From JAHCIE01 sp034431435 (GTDB lineage Bacteria > Chloroflexota > Anaerolineae > Epilineales > JAHCIE01): DNA of 64,000 bases. A program made the position numbers and the translations under genes. A model generated the notes under the pieces. That model worked only from the letters and a program-made list of their open reading frames with translations, had not been told where the DNA came from and searched no databases. The DNA is taken from assembly GCA_034431435.1 (NCBI GenBank), contig DAOUDG010000089.1:19739-83738 (forward strand), given 5' to 3'. Position 1 is the stretch's first letter; every line of letters begins with the position of its first letter. Shown piece by piece: positions 37,221-45,926 of this stretch.

Positions 37221-38117
37221 CTACAGCGGCGGGCAGAGGAGCAGGTCGGCGTACTCCTCGCGCAAGGCTCCAATGGCCCGCCACAGGTCACCGCGATGGA
37301 TAGGCCCAACGTAGCCAGCGAACTGGCAATGGTGCTCGTGGTTGATGAGGAAGACGTGGGAGCGCGCCACGCGGCTGTCAATCGTCAGGAGTTGATGCCC
37401 GTCCTCGAACATCATTTCCAGGCGTGCGCCGCAGTACTTCGCCCGCTCGCCAGACGTCATGCCTGCCACGCCTCGTAGCGCGCGGATGACTTGCGATGCG
37501 GGCAGCGGGCGGGGCGCGCGCCCGCCGAGGAAATGACGCACCACGGCGTCCACTGGAGGGCTATCCAGCAGTCCTGGATGGTCGACGCCGTGGACGATCA
37601 CATCCCTATCGCCATCAAAGATGGTGGCGTCCAGGGGAACGGCGCGGTCGCCGTTACAGTTAGCGGCGCCGGCGATGGACAGCGTAGGGATAGCCTGGGC
37701 CAGCCGCTCGGCCTTGTCGGTGCGGGAGATGCCCAGGTCGCGGGCGATGCCCACGCCCAACCCCATGGGGTCAGCCATGCGGCTGTAGTGGCTGCCGTCC
37801 ACGGGCGAGCCAAGCAGCACGAGGGCTGTCATCCGCGGCCACCACTCCGGGTGACGGGAAAGGACTTCGATCCAGATCAGGCCGCCCATGGAATGACCGA
37901 TGACCGACATGGGCAGGTCGGGGAACTGGGCCAGGGCGGCCGTGGCGATGGTCTCCACATCCGCGATGAGTGGCTCGATGCGCAGCCAGGTGCGTACATA
38001 ACCCAGGTTGGGCGCAATGCGCATCGCCTCTGGCGGGGCGACCCGCGCGGTGAGGTCAGCGATGCGGTCGTGGGTGTCTGCCCAGCCGTGCTGGGCGAAG
38101 AGAAGGCAGGCGGGCAT
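37221..38117 (-). CDS. Alpha/beta hydrolase
   Basis: 298 residues of the alpha/beta-hydrolase fold. The nucleophile elbow is GHSMGG, the oxyanion region is QHGWADTHDR near the N terminus, and later Asp/His candidates lie in FDGDRDVIVHGVDHPG and RSHVFLINHEHH. Substrate is unknown (ester or thioester). Homology begins at MPACLLFAQHG, so ATG 38117 is chosen over an upstream frame extension. It is divergent from a GntR regulator with a palindromic site between them, which suggests that regulator controls it. Confidence 0.82.
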   Translation of the reverse strand: MPACLLFAQHGWADTHDRIADLTARVAPPEAMRIAPNLGYVRTWLRIEPLIADVETIATAALAQFPDLPMSVIGHSMGGLIWIEVLSRHPEWWPRMTALVLLGSPVDGSHYSRMADPMGLGVGIARDLGISRTDKAERLAQAIPTLSIAGAANCNGDRAVPLDATIFDGDRDVIVHGVDHPGLLDSPPVDAVVRHFLGGRAPRPLPASQVIRALRGVAGMTSGERAKYCGARLEMMFEDGHQLLTIDSRVARSHVFLINHEHHCQFAGYVGPIHRGDLWRAIGALREEYADLLLCPPL

Positions 38118-38184
38118 AGGCAGCTTCAAGCATGAGGTGTGAGCGGTGGCAGGCGCGTCACGTCCACCCGGCTGGGAGACGCCT

Positions 38185-38194
38185 GACAATTGTC
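38185..38194. promoter_or_regulatory. Perfect palindrome GACAATTGTC, candidate GntR operator
   Basis: A 10-base perfect palindrome overlapping the -10 of the hydrolase promoter, in the 168-base gap between the hydrolase and the GntR gene. Its placement suits repression by the divergent regulator. Confidence 0.4.
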
Positions 38195-38217
38195 CATAGC
38201 CTCGCAACAAATGTCAA
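38189..38217 (-). promoter_or_regulatory. Probable promoter of the alpha/beta hydrolase
   Basis: On the minus strand a consensus TTGACA (38217-38212), a 17-base spacer and GACAAT (38194-38189). The start codon is about 70 bases downstream. Confidence 0.55.
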
Positions 38218-38285
38218 TCTAGCGCGCCAGTGGCTCGCCCATATGCCAGCGGCGCGGCCCGATGCCCGTGTCTGAGAGGTGAGCT

Positions 38286-39011
38286 ATGCAGCCGAAGTAC
38301 ATTCGCAACCTGTCCAACATTCCATCCAAGACCCTGAGGGGCGATGTGGCGGATGTTCTCCGGGCAGCCATCATTGGCGGCGGGCTTCGCCCCGGTAGCT
38401 TCATCAATCAGGCGGATCTCGCCAAGCAACTCGGCATCAGCCGCAGCCCGCTGCGCGAGGCGTTGGGTCAGCTCGAGGAAGAGGGCCTGATCACCATCAT
38501 CCCCTATAAGGGGGCCTACGTCACGGACCTGCCCATCGATGAACTCGATGAGTTGTTCACGCTGCGGGCTGTGCTGGAGGAGTTTGGCGTGCGTCGGGCG
38601 GCGGCGCTGGTCACGGCCGAGGATATCGCCCACTTGCGCGAGCTACTGGCAAGGATGCAGCGTGCCGCCGAGGCGGGCGATTCACACGCGCTGACCGAGA
38701 TTGACCTTGTCTTCCATCGCGCGCTGGTCACGTTGGCTGACCACGCTCTCCTGCTTCAGACGTGGCGGGGTCTGGAAACCAGGATGAGGCGCGTGTTGAG
38801 CCAGCAGCGCCAGTTCTACCTGAGCCTGCATGACGCGATTGGCACGCATCCTGATCTGGTGGCGGCGCTGGCGGTCGGCGATGCTGACCGAGCCGCCGCC
38901 GTCATGCGCTCGCACATTCTCGACGCCCGCGAGGTGATTCTGCGTACCTGGGGCAAGGTTATCCCGCCCGAGACGCCGGGTGTCAATGGCGCCGCGCTCC
39001 AGCCAGAGTAA
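38286..39011 (+). CDS. GntR-family regulator, FCD (FadR-like) type
   Basis: 241 residues. The winged helix-turn-helix covers about residues 15-80 (GSFINQADLAKQLGISRSP, LREALGQLEEEGL). The FCD ligand-binding domain covers about 90-215, with metal/ligand His in FHRALV, HDAIGTHPDLV and RSHI. FCD regulators usually sense organic acids and repress nearby catabolic genes. GAGGTGAG precedes ATG 38286. It is divergent from the alpha/beta hydrolase. Confidence 0.92.
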   Translation: MQPKYIRNLSNIPSKTLRGDVADVLRAAIIGGGLRPGSFINQADLAKQLGISRSPLREALGQLEEEGLITIIPYKGAYVTDLPIDELDELFTLRAVLEEFGVRRAAALVTAEDIAHLRELLARMQRAAEAGDSHALTEIDLVFHRALVTLADHALLLQTWRGLETRMRRVLSQQRQFYLSLHDAIGTHPDLVAALAVGDADRAAAVMRSHILDAREVILRTWGKVIPPETPGVNGAALQPE

Positions 39012-39097
39012 CGGGGCCGGCCGCTCGTCCCGGCAAGCGGATGGCCATCTCCGCTGCTCTCGAGGCAGATGCGCTGGAAGTGGTCACCCCCCGCGAG

Positions 39098-40501
39098 CTA
39101 ACGAGCCTCCAGCGCTCGCCGCACTGTCGCGGCCAAGGCCCGCGCCCGCTGCGGCGCATCGCCCACGTAGTCGCGGGCGTCGAGCAGGGCGCGCATCTGG
39201 TGCGGCGGTACGTACTGGGTGAGCCGTGGGTCACCCGCCAGCAGGTCGGGCAGCGGGTTCGGCCGCCCCACCTGCAAGGCTGCCCACGCCGCCAGACTAT
39301 GCTCGCGAATCACGTCGTGGGCGGCCTGACGGTCACCCCCCGCCTTGACCACCGCCATCAACACCCGCTCTGTCGCCGCGAAGATGCCGTAGGTCGCCAG
39401 CTGGCGCTCGATGGCCGTCTCGTCTACCCGCAGGCCGCCCACGATGCGGCGTGTCGTGCGCACGATCTCGTCCGTCGCCAGGAAGGCGTCGGGCAAAGCC
39501 AGGCGGCGGTTGGCGCTGTCGTCCAGGGTACGCTCCAGCAGGCTCAGCGCGGCGTCGTGCCACAGCACGGTCGGCAGGGCCGCCACGTAGCGCGCCAGGC
39601 TGTCGATTTTCTCGCTATGGATGGGATTGCGCTTGAAGGGCATCGCCGACGAGCCGACTTGCCGCCGCCCGAAGGGTTCAGCCATCTCGCCGAGCATGGG
39701 CGCTTGCAGGATGCGGATGTCGAAGGCCAGCTTGTGCAGGGTCTGGGCCACGCCAGCCAGGACGTTGAGGACGTTCCAGTCCTGCTTGCGCGGGTAGACC
39801 TGGGTCGTGACCGGGAAGGCCGTCAGGCCCAGCGCGGCCAGGGCCAGCACCTCCATCTCGGCGGCGGTCATGCCTGTCCCCTGCAACACCTCGGCGTAGG
39901 AGGCCGACGTGCCCACCGCGCCCTTGAAACCCTTGCCGCGAAGGTTCGCCCGCACCGCCTGTAGCGCCTGATAGTCGGCCAGCAGGTCTTGCGCGCTCTG
40001 CGCCAGACGGTAGCCGATGGTCGTCGGCTCGGCCGGTTGCAGGTGGGTGTAGCCCATGGCTGCGCGGTCCGCCCAACGCTCCATAGCGTCGGCCAGTTCC
40101 CCCAGTAGCCCGGCTACCTCGACCAGGATCAGGTCCAGGGCGGCGCGCAACCGCAGGGCGTCGGCGTTGTCCTCCACATCCTGGCTGGTCGCCCCCAGAT
40201 GCAGGATGGCCCCGCCAACAGGGGCTTGCTCGGCGTAGGCCCGCAACTCCGACATCAGGTCGTGGTGGATCTCGGCCTCGATGGCGTGGGCGCGGTCGAT
40301 GTCCACCGCGTCGACGTGGGCGGCCAGGTCGTCGCGCTGTGCATCGGACACCAGTCCCGCCGCGTGCTGCGCCGCCGCCAGCGCCAGCCACACCCTGCGC
40401 CACAGCCGCCTCTTGGCCGTCTCCGACCACACGGCGCGCATGGCGTCGCTGCCGTAGCGCCACGTCATCGGGCTGAGGTAGGTGTCGTGGCTGAAGCTCA
40501 T
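39098..40501 (-). CDS. purB: Adenylosuccinate lyase
   Basis: 467 residues of the fumarase/aspartase superfamily with the signature GSSAMPFKRNPIHSE. It makes AMP from adenylosuccinate and AICAR from SAICAR. TSQDVEDNADALRLR and MGYTHLQPAEPTT also match PurB. The frame is open upstream, but ATG 40501 overlaps the purA stop (ATGA), giving translational coupling of the two steps from IMP to AMP. Last gene of the five-gene operon. Confidence 0.95.
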   Translation of the reverse strand: MSFSHDTYLSPMTWRYGSDAMRAVWSETAKRRLWRRVWLALAAAQHAAGLVSDAQRDDLAAHVDAVDIDRAHAIEAEIHHDLMSELRAYAEQAPVGGAILHLGATSQDVEDNADALRLRAALDLILVEVAGLLGELADAMERWADRAAMGYTHLQPAEPTTIGYRLAQSAQDLLADYQALQAVRANLRGKGFKGAVGTSASYAEVLQGTGMTAAEMEVLALAALGLTAFPVTTQVYPRKQDWNVLNVLAGVAQTLHKLAFDIRILQAPMLGEMAEPFGRRQVGSSAMPFKRNPIHSEKIDSLARYVAALPTVLWHDAALSLLERTLDDSANRRLALPDAFLATDEIVRTTRRIVGGLRVDETAIERQLATYGIFAATERVLMAVVKAGGDRQAAHDVIREHSLAAWAALQVGRPNPLPDLLAGDPRLTQYVPPHQMRALLDARDYVGDAPQRARALAATVRRALEAR

Positions 40502-41763
40502 AGCTCGATCATCGCCTCGCGCTGTGGCCCCACCGACACGAAGCGCACCGGTGTCCGCGCCAGCTCGGCCAGGCGCTCGACATAGCGGCGCGCGCTGGCG
40601 GGCAGGTCCGACCAGTGGCGCGCGCGCGTCGTTGGCTCGCGCCAGCCCGGCCACGTCTCGTAGAGCGGCGTCGCTCGCTCCATCAGCGGCGTGTCGGGCA
40701 GCGTCGTCACCCGCTGGCCGTCCACCTCATAGGCCACGCATACCTGTAGCTCGTCGAAGCCGTCCAGCACGTCCATCTTGGTGATCGCCAGGTGGCTGAA
40801 GCCATTGAGCCACGCCGAGTGGCCTACGGCCACCGCGTCGTACCAGCCGCAGCGGCGCGGGCGACCCGTCGACGCGCCGTACTCCTGGCCGACGTCCTGC
40901 AGCCGCGCGCCCGTCGCGTCGTGCAACTCAGTGGGGAAGGGGCCAGCCCCCACCGCCGTAGTGTATGCCTTCGCCACGCCGATCACGTCGCCCAGGTGGC
41001 GCGGCGCGATGCCCGCCCCCTGGCACAGCCCGGCCGCCGTCGGGTTCGATGAGGTGACATAAGGGTACGTACCCCAGTCCAGGTCACGTAGGGCGGCCAG
41101 CTGGCCTTCCAGCAGGATGTTTCTTGCCTCGCGCATCGCCTCGCGAACGGTGGGCAGGCTGTCCACGATGTAGCCGCCGAGAGCGTCGGCCCAGCCCGTG
41201 GCCTGACTCATCAGGGCCTCGAGGGTCACGGGCGCGTGGCCGAACTCGCGCAGGCGGTCGTTGCGGGCGTCGAGGGTCAGGCTCAGGCGGCTCGCCAGGT
41301 AAGGCAGGTCGAGCAGATCGCCCATGCGCACGCCGGCGCGCGCGGCCTTATCCGAGTAGGCCGGGCCGATGCCGCGCTTGGTCGTGCCGATGCTGGCCTT
41401 GCCGCGCCGCTCGTCCTCCAGGCCGTCCAACTCGCGGTGGTAGGGCAGCAGCAGATGGGCGCGGCGGTCGATGCGGAAGTTGTCCAACGTCAGGCCGGCC
41501 TGGCGCAGTTCAGCCATCTCGCCCAGCAGCGAGGCCGGGTTGACGACCGTGCCCGCACCCAGGATGGACAGACAATGGGGGTGGAAGATGCCGGAAGGAA
41601 TCAGGTGCAGGCGGAATGTGCCCAGGTCGTTGACGACCGTGTGGCCCGCGTTGTCGCCTCCCTGGCAGCGAATGACAATGTTCGCGTCGCGAGCGGCGAA
41701 GTCGATGACGCGCCCCTTGCCTTCGTCACCCCATTGGGCGCCGACTACCGCACTAACTGGCAT
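40498..41763 (-). CDS. purA: Adenylosuccinate synthetase
   Basis: 421 residues. GTP-dependent ligation of IMP and aspartate. It begins MPVSAVVGAQWGDEGKGRVID, the classical PurA N terminus with the phosphate-binding GDEGKG. CQGGDNAGHTVV and GTTKRGIGPAYSDKAARAG are conserved. Near-perfect SD (AAGGAGG) before ATG 41763. It overlaps purB. Confidence 0.96.
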   Translation of the reverse strand: MPVSAVVGAQWGDEGKGRVIDFAARDANIVIRCQGGDNAGHTVVNDLGTFRLHLIPSGIFHPHCLSILGAGTVVNPASLLGEMAELRQAGLTLDNFRIDRRAHLLLPYHRELDGLEDERRGKASIGTTKRGIGPAYSDKAARAGVRMGDLLDLPYLASRLSLTLDARNDRLREFGHAPVTLEALMSQATGWADALGGYIVDSLPTVREAMREARNILLEGQLAALRDLDWGTYPYVTSSNPTAAGLCQGAGIAPRHLGDVIGVAKAYTTAVGAGPFPTELHDATGARLQDVGQEYGASTGRPRRCGWYDAVAVGHSAWLNGFSHLAITKMDVLDGFDELQVCVAYEVDGQRVTTLPDTPLMERATPLYETWPGWREPTTRARHWSDLPASARRYVERLAELARTPVRFVSVGPQREAMIEL

Positions 41764-41779
41764 GGAGTCCTCCTTGACA

Positions 41780-41838
41780 GGACGAAGGGCCGATGGCGCG
41801 CCCTTGAACGTCAGCCCTTGGTTCTTGGTCCTTCGTCC
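41780..41838. repeat. GGACGAAGGACC-family palindrome reaching into ipk
   Basis: GGACGAAGGGCC (41780-41791) pairs with GGTCCTTCGTCC (41827-41838) with one G-T. The right arm lies within the ipk coding region and encodes its last residues (RDEGPRTKG), so the repeat supplies the end of the protein. Confidence 0.65.
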
Positions 41839-42635
41839 CTGGTCGTAATCTCGGTTCCCCCTGCCTCCCGCCCCAACACGGCGTCGCGCATCGCATCAGG
41901 GCGCAGGCCCGACACCAGGCGCACGCTGAGCGTTGGCTGAGCGTGGACGAGGTCGAGCATGGCTCGCACTTTGGCCGCCATGCCCCCCGTCACGTCGACG
42001 CCCGCCGCGCCGTGCAGGCCGCCCGCGATGGCTGTCCAGTCGTCGGGGGTCAGGCGTGGGACGGGCCGCGCGTCGGGGTGGACCAGGGGATCGACGCTGT
42101 ATACCCCGTCCACCTGGCCCGCCAGCACGATGCGGTCGGGGCGCAAGGCGTTGGCGAGGTAGGTAAAGATAGTCTCGGTGGAAATGATGCAGTAGTCGCG
42201 CGCCGTGTCCACGGCCACGTCGCCGTAGACCAGGGGCACGGCCCCTACGTCGAGGAGTGTTTGCAGCGGCGTCAGCGCCATGTCCACAAGGCGGCCGTCG
42301 CGCGCCACTGCCGACGCCGACGGCTGGATCGTCACGGCGGGCACGGCGGCGGCCAGTAAGGCGTCGGTCACCAGGCGGTTCAGGCGCGCGGCAGCCGCGC
42401 CGACCTCGGCGTAGGCCCGCCAGTTGACGGGACCATCGAGCAGCCGCGACTTGCGGGCCGCGACGTGGCCGAAGGAGCCGCTGCCGTGGCCGACCACCAG
42501 CCGCAGGGTTGGGTCGGCGTCCAGGGTGGCGCGAATCTCCCGCGCCGCGTTGTCCAGCGCAACCTGGCGCACGGCGGCGTCGCCGCGCTTGTTGGTGATG
42601 AGCGAGCCGCCGAGCTTGAGGAAGACAAGGGGCAT
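41811..42635 (-). CDS. ipk: Isopentenyl phosphate kinase
   Basis: 274 residues of the amino-acid-kinase superfamily. FLKLGGSLITNK and GHGSGSFGH (with the catalytic His found in isopentenyl phosphate kinases) identify IPK, which phosphorylates isopentenyl phosphate to IPP with ATP. DVTGGMAAKVRAMLDL is also typical. It is in one operon with mevalonate kinase, consistent with the alternative mevalonate pathway (mevalonate-5-phosphate decarboxylated first, then IPK). The C-terminal tail RDEGPRTKG comes from an intergenic-type repeat. The SD before ATG 42635 is weak. Confidence 0.9.
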   Translation of the reverse strand: MPLVFLKLGGSLITNKRGDAAVRQVALDNAAREIRATLDADPTLRLVVGHGSGSFGHVAARKSRLLDGPVNWRAYAEVGAAAARLNRLVTDALLAAAVPAVTIQPSASAVARDGRLVDMALTPLQTLLDVGAVPLVYGDVAVDTARDYCIISTETIFTYLANALRPDRIVLAGQVDGVYSVDPLVHPDARPVPRLTPDDWTAIAGGLHGAAGVDVTGGMAAKVRAMLDLVHAQPTLSVRLVSGLRPDAMRDAVLGREAGGTEITTRDEGPRTKG

Positions 42636-42650
42636 ACGAATGGGGCGCGC

Positions 42651-43415
42651 CTAGCGCCGTGGCGTCTCCGCCATCACCGCACGCAACACATCGGGGACGT
42701 TGGTGATAATGGCGTCCACGCCCAGGTCTAGCAGGCGGCGCATCTCGGCCGGGTCGTCGACGGTCCAGGTGTTGACGCGGTAGCCGCTCTTGTGCGCCCA
42801 CGTTATCAAGTCGGCGTCGACCATGTCGTGGTGCGGGTGGAGGGCTTCGGGGCGCACAGCAGGCCGCAACCAGGTGCGCCGCAGGTGGACCGGCAGGTCG
42901 GGCGAGTATAGCAGGCCGAGCGGAATGCCCGCCGCCAGGTCGCGGAAGCGCATCAGGGCGAAGGGATTGAAGGACGAGACGATCACCCGGTCCATCATGT
43001 GGCTGCGCCGAATGTCGTTGAACACCGCCGCCTCCAGGCCGTCACCCCGCGATGACCTGGTCTTAAGCTCCACATTGACCACCAGTTGACGATCGAGCAG
43101 GGCAAACACCTCGGCCAGGGTCGGGATGCGCTCGCCCGCGAAGCGCGCATCCTTCCAACTCCCCGCGTCCAGCTGCCGCAGCTGGGCAAGGGTCTGCTCG
43201 CGCAGTGGTCCGCTGCCGTTGTCGCTGCGCCCCAGGTCGTAGTCATGGTGAATAACCGGCGTCCCGTCGGCCGATAGTTGCACGTCCAGTTCGATGCCGT
43301 CGGCTCCGGCGTCCACGGCGGCGCGGAAGGCCGCCAGGGTATTCTCCGGCGCGACGGCGCTCGCTCCCCGATGGGCGACATTCAGTTGGCGTCCGCGATA
43401 GATGTAGTCGAGCAT
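42651..43415 (-). CDS. Glycerophosphodiester phosphodiesterase
   Basis: 254 residues of the GDPD TIM-barrel family, which cleaves glycerophosphodiesters to glycerol-3-phosphate and an alcohol. The hallmark NVAHRGASAVAPENTLAAF has the catalytic His and the PEN Glu; GIELDVQLSADG and VIHHDYDLGR give metal ligands and the second catalytic His. Homology starts at MLDYIYRGRQ, so ATG 43415 is used; an upstream frame would be translated from an AACCTTCAACC repeat. It lies between mevalonate kinase and ipk. Confidence 0.92.
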   Translation of the reverse strand: MLDYIYRGRQLNVAHRGASAVAPENTLAAFRAAVDAGADGIELDVQLSADGTPVIHHDYDLGRSDNGSGPLREQTLAQLRQLDAGSWKDARFAGERIPTLAEVFALLDRQLVVNVELKTRSSRGDGLEAAVFNDIRRSHMMDRVIVSSFNPFALMRFRDLAAGIPLGLLYSPDLPVHLRRTWLRPAVRPEALHPHHDMVDADLITWAHKSGYRVNTWTVDDPAEMRRLLDLGVDAIITNVPDVLRAVMAETPRR

Positions 43416-43419
43416 ACTG

Positions 43420-43449
43420 GGTTGAAGGTTCCAGGTTGAAGGTTGAAAG
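43420..43449. repeat. GTTGAAGGTT direct repeats
   Basis: Copies of GTTGAAGGTT at 43421-43430 and 43435-43444 (followed by GAAAG), just upstream of the GDPD start. Low-complexity spacer DNA unlike the palindromic families. Confidence 0.5.
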
Positions 43450-43475
43450 TCGGGACCGAGACCCATCTCCAATCT

Positions 43476-44414
43476 CTAGTCTCCACGCGCTAAACGTGTC
43501 TGTAGGACCTGCACCGCCCCCGCCTCTCGCAGGGCGGCCGCGACACCCGTCGCGCTCTCTGGCCGTACCAGCGCCAGGGCAATGCCGCCACGCCCGCCCC
43601 CCGACAGTTTCGCTCCCAGCGCGCCCGCGTCGTCGGCCGCCCGGGTCAGGCGGTCGAGTTCGGGTGACGACACGCCCAGCCGCGCCAGCCCCGTCTGCGC
43701 CGCATTCATCAGCTGGCCGAGACTCGGCGCGTCGCCCGCCGCGATGACCTCGCGGGCCTGGGTCACGAGATCGCCCAATGCGTCGAACAACGCCTCGAAC
43801 GTCGCCGGATTGGCCTGCCATGCGGTGCGTACGTCGCCCACGGCGATCCTGGTCGGGCTGGCGACACCGGTATCGGCGATCAGGAAGTCGAGACGCCCGC
43901 CCACGGCCAGAGGCTGCGGCCCTGCTCCGCGCACGAACCATACCGGCTGCTCGTAGGCGACCACCGTGTTGTCGATGCCGCTCGGCGTGCCGTGGTACAG
44001 CACCTCGGTGCGATACACCAGGTCCGATACGTCGCCGGGCGCGGCGTCAATCCCAAAGTAAGCTGCCAGGGCGCGCACGAGAGCCGTGGCGATAGCCGCG
44101 CCACTGCCCATGCCCCGCGCCAGCGGGATGGCCGAACGTACCGTGATGCCCAGGTCCAGGTCAGGCGGCTGACCCAGCCACGCCAGAGCGTTGAACACCG
44201 TCACGGCCAGGGCGTCGCCACGAGCGTCGGGCCGGGCGCGGTAGCTGCGCCCCAGGTCGGGAGCCAGCAGCCACACGCCGCTGCCCCGCTCGCCTGCCAC
44301 GACCGTCGCCGTGGCGCGCACCTGGGGCAATGGGATGGCGATGGCAGGGCGGCCGTAGACAACGGAATGCTCGCCGATGAGGATGGCTTTCGCGGGCGCA
44401 CTGGCGGTGATCAT
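43476..44414 (-). CDS. Mevalonate kinase (GHMP family)
   Basis: 312 residues of the GHMP kinase family. It begins MITASAPAKAILIGEHSVVYGRPAIA, the mevalonate kinase N terminus. The ATP loop is PLARGMGSGAAIA; GTPSGIDNTVV and GAKLSGGGRGGIALAL complete the family motifs. It converts mevalonate to mevalonate-5-phosphate. The frame is open upstream, but homology begins at ATG 44414. First gene of an operon with GDPD, ipk, purA and purB. No decarboxylase or HMG-CoA reductase gene is in the window, so the rest of the pathway must lie elsewhere. Confidence 0.9.
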   Translation of the reverse strand: MITASAPAKAILIGEHSVVYGRPAIAIPLPQVRATATVVAGERGSGVWLLAPDLGRSYRARPDARGDALAVTVFNALAWLGQPPDLDLGITVRSAIPLARGMGSGAAIATALVRALAAYFGIDAAPGDVSDLVYRTEVLYHGTPSGIDNTVVAYEQPVWFVRGAGPQPLAVGGRLDFLIADTGVASPTRIAVGDVRTAWQANPATFEALFDALGDLVTQAREVIAAGDAPSLGQLMNAAQTGLARLGVSSPELDRLTRAADDAGALGAKLSGGGRGGIALALVRPESATGVAAALREAGAVQVLQTRLARGD

Positions 44415-44529
44415 CGTAAGTTCAGGGGGATGATAGCCCGGCGCGGCGCGCAGGTCAACTCTGCGCGCTCGCAGCCCAGGCGTTGTCATGGCTAGCCGCT
44501 TATCCTCGGTATGGGCCTTGACGTAAGCG

Positions 44530-44538
44530 TGTTATAAT
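44530..44538 (+). promoter_or_regulatory. Extended -10 promoter (TGT-TATAAT) for the CNNM/CorC gene
   Basis: A consensus TATAAT at 44533-44538 preceded by TGn (44530-44532). An extended -10 can work without a -35. The TTGACG at 44518-44523 is only nine bases away and cannot be its -35. The gene starts at 44599. Confidence 0.6.
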
Positions 44539-44598
44539 AGAGCGGGCGCGCCCGCGCGGGCGGCCACATTCTGCGAACCAAACCCTGCCCGATTGGCC

Positions 44599-45915
44599 AT
44601 GTCAGTCACCGATATTCTCCTTCGTCTCGCGGCGGTCTTCGTGCTCATTGGCCTCAACGGCTTCTTCGTGGCCGTCGAGTTTGCCCTGGTCAGTGCGCGC
44701 CCCGCGCGCATCGACCAGCAGGCGGCGCGCGGCCACGGCGCGGCCCAACTGGTCCAGCGCATGCTGGAGGACCCCGACCGCATCCTGGCCGCCTCCCAGT
44801 TGGGCATCACGATGGCCTCCCTGGCGCTGGGTTGGGTGGGCGAGTCCACCATTGCCGCCATCATCGAACCCTTCATCTCCTACCTGCCCTTCAGCGAGGT
44901 CATCGCCCACAGCATTGGCCTGGTCATCTCCTTCACCATCATCACCGCGCTCCACATCATCGTCGGCGAGCAGGCTCCCAAGACGTTCGCCATTCGCCAC
45001 CCCGAACAGACGGCGATGGCGACGGCGCGCCCGACGCTGCTCTTCGACCGGGTCTTCCGCCCCTTCATCTGGGTGCTGGATGCAGGCACGGCCGCCTTCC
45101 TGCGCCTGCTCGGCGTCAAGCCCGTCGGCCACCACGGCACGGTGTATACCCTGGAGGAGCTCCAGGTTCTGCTGGCCGAGAGCCGCGAGGCGGGCATCGT
45201 CGAGCACGGGGAGCAGCAGATCATCAGTCGCGCCATCGAGTTCGGTGACCGCCAGGTGCGCGAGGTGATGATTCCGCGCACCGACGTGTGGGCCGTGCCC
45301 ATCGAGAGCACGATCCAGGACGCGCTCGCCGTGTTCCAGGCCCACAGCCACGCGCGTTTCCCGGTCTACGGCGAGGACCTGGATGACATCGTCGGCGTCA
45401 TCACGGTCAAGGACATTCTGCGCTACCTGGCGGCCCACCGCGACGGCTACGATCATCCCATTCGCACGCTGCTTCGCCCCGCTTTCTACGTGCACGAAAC
45501 TAAGGCGCTCAACGACCTGATGGTCGAGATGCGCGAGCGGCATGCCCAGATGGCTATTGTCTTCGACGAGCATGGCGGTACGGCAGGTGTCGTGACCGCC
45601 GAGGAGCTGACCGAGGAACTGGTTGGTCGGATGAGCGATGAGCTGGCGAATGAGGACTCGGATGTGCAGTATATTGGCGAGGGGCGGGCCGTCATCGACG
45701 CCCAGATGCGCATCGACGAGGCCAACGACCAGTTGAACCTGGCGCTGCCTGAAGGCGAGGAGTACGAGACTGTCGCGGGGCTGATTCTAGAAGTGTTGCA
45801 GCACGTGCCCACCGCCGGTGAGGTTGTCGGCGTGGCTGGCGTGGAGCTGGCCGTCGTCGAGATGCGCGGCCCCAAGATTGAGAAGGTCGAGGTCAGGCGG
45901 AGAACAGGCGGATGA
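44599..45915 (+). CDS. CNNM/CorC-type membrane protein (HlyC/CorC family)
   Basis: 438 residues. The N-terminal DUF21/CNNM membrane domain covers about residues 1-180 (LLRLAAVFVLIGLNGFFVAVEF, GITMASLALGWVGES). A pair of CBS domains follows at about 205-330 (MIPRTDVWAVP, HARFPVYGEDLDDIVGVITVKD). The C-terminal transporter-associated CorC_HlyC domain is at about 350-430. The family is linked to Mg2+/Co2+ transport and resistance; old hemolysin names are misleading. ATG 44599 is used; a TTG two codons upstream is possible. Confidence 0.92.
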   Translation: MSVTDILLRLAAVFVLIGLNGFFVAVEFALVSARPARIDQQAARGHGAAQLVQRMLEDPDRILAASQLGITMASLALGWVGESTIAAIIEPFISYLPFSEVIAHSIGLVISFTIITALHIIVGEQAPKTFAIRHPEQTAMATARPTLLFDRVFRPFIWVLDAGTAAFLRLLGVKPVGHHGTVYTLEELQVLLAESREAGIVEHGEQQIISRAIEFGDRQVREVMIPRTDVWAVPIESTIQDALAVFQAHSHARFPVYGEDLDDIVGVITVKDILRYLAAHRDGYDHPIRTLLRPAFYVHETKALNDLMVEMRERHAQMAIVFDEHGGTAGVVTAEELTEELVGRMSDELANEDSDVQYIGEGRAVIDAQMRIDEANDQLNLALPEGEEYETVAGLILEVLQHVPTAGEVVGVAGVELAVVEMRGPKIEKVEVRRRTGG

Positions 45916-45926
45916 CGCCCCCGACG

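Noticed and set aside
44518..44538. TTGACG...TATAAT as a normal -35/-10 pair
   Set aside because: The spacer is only nine bases; an extended -10 explains the site better.
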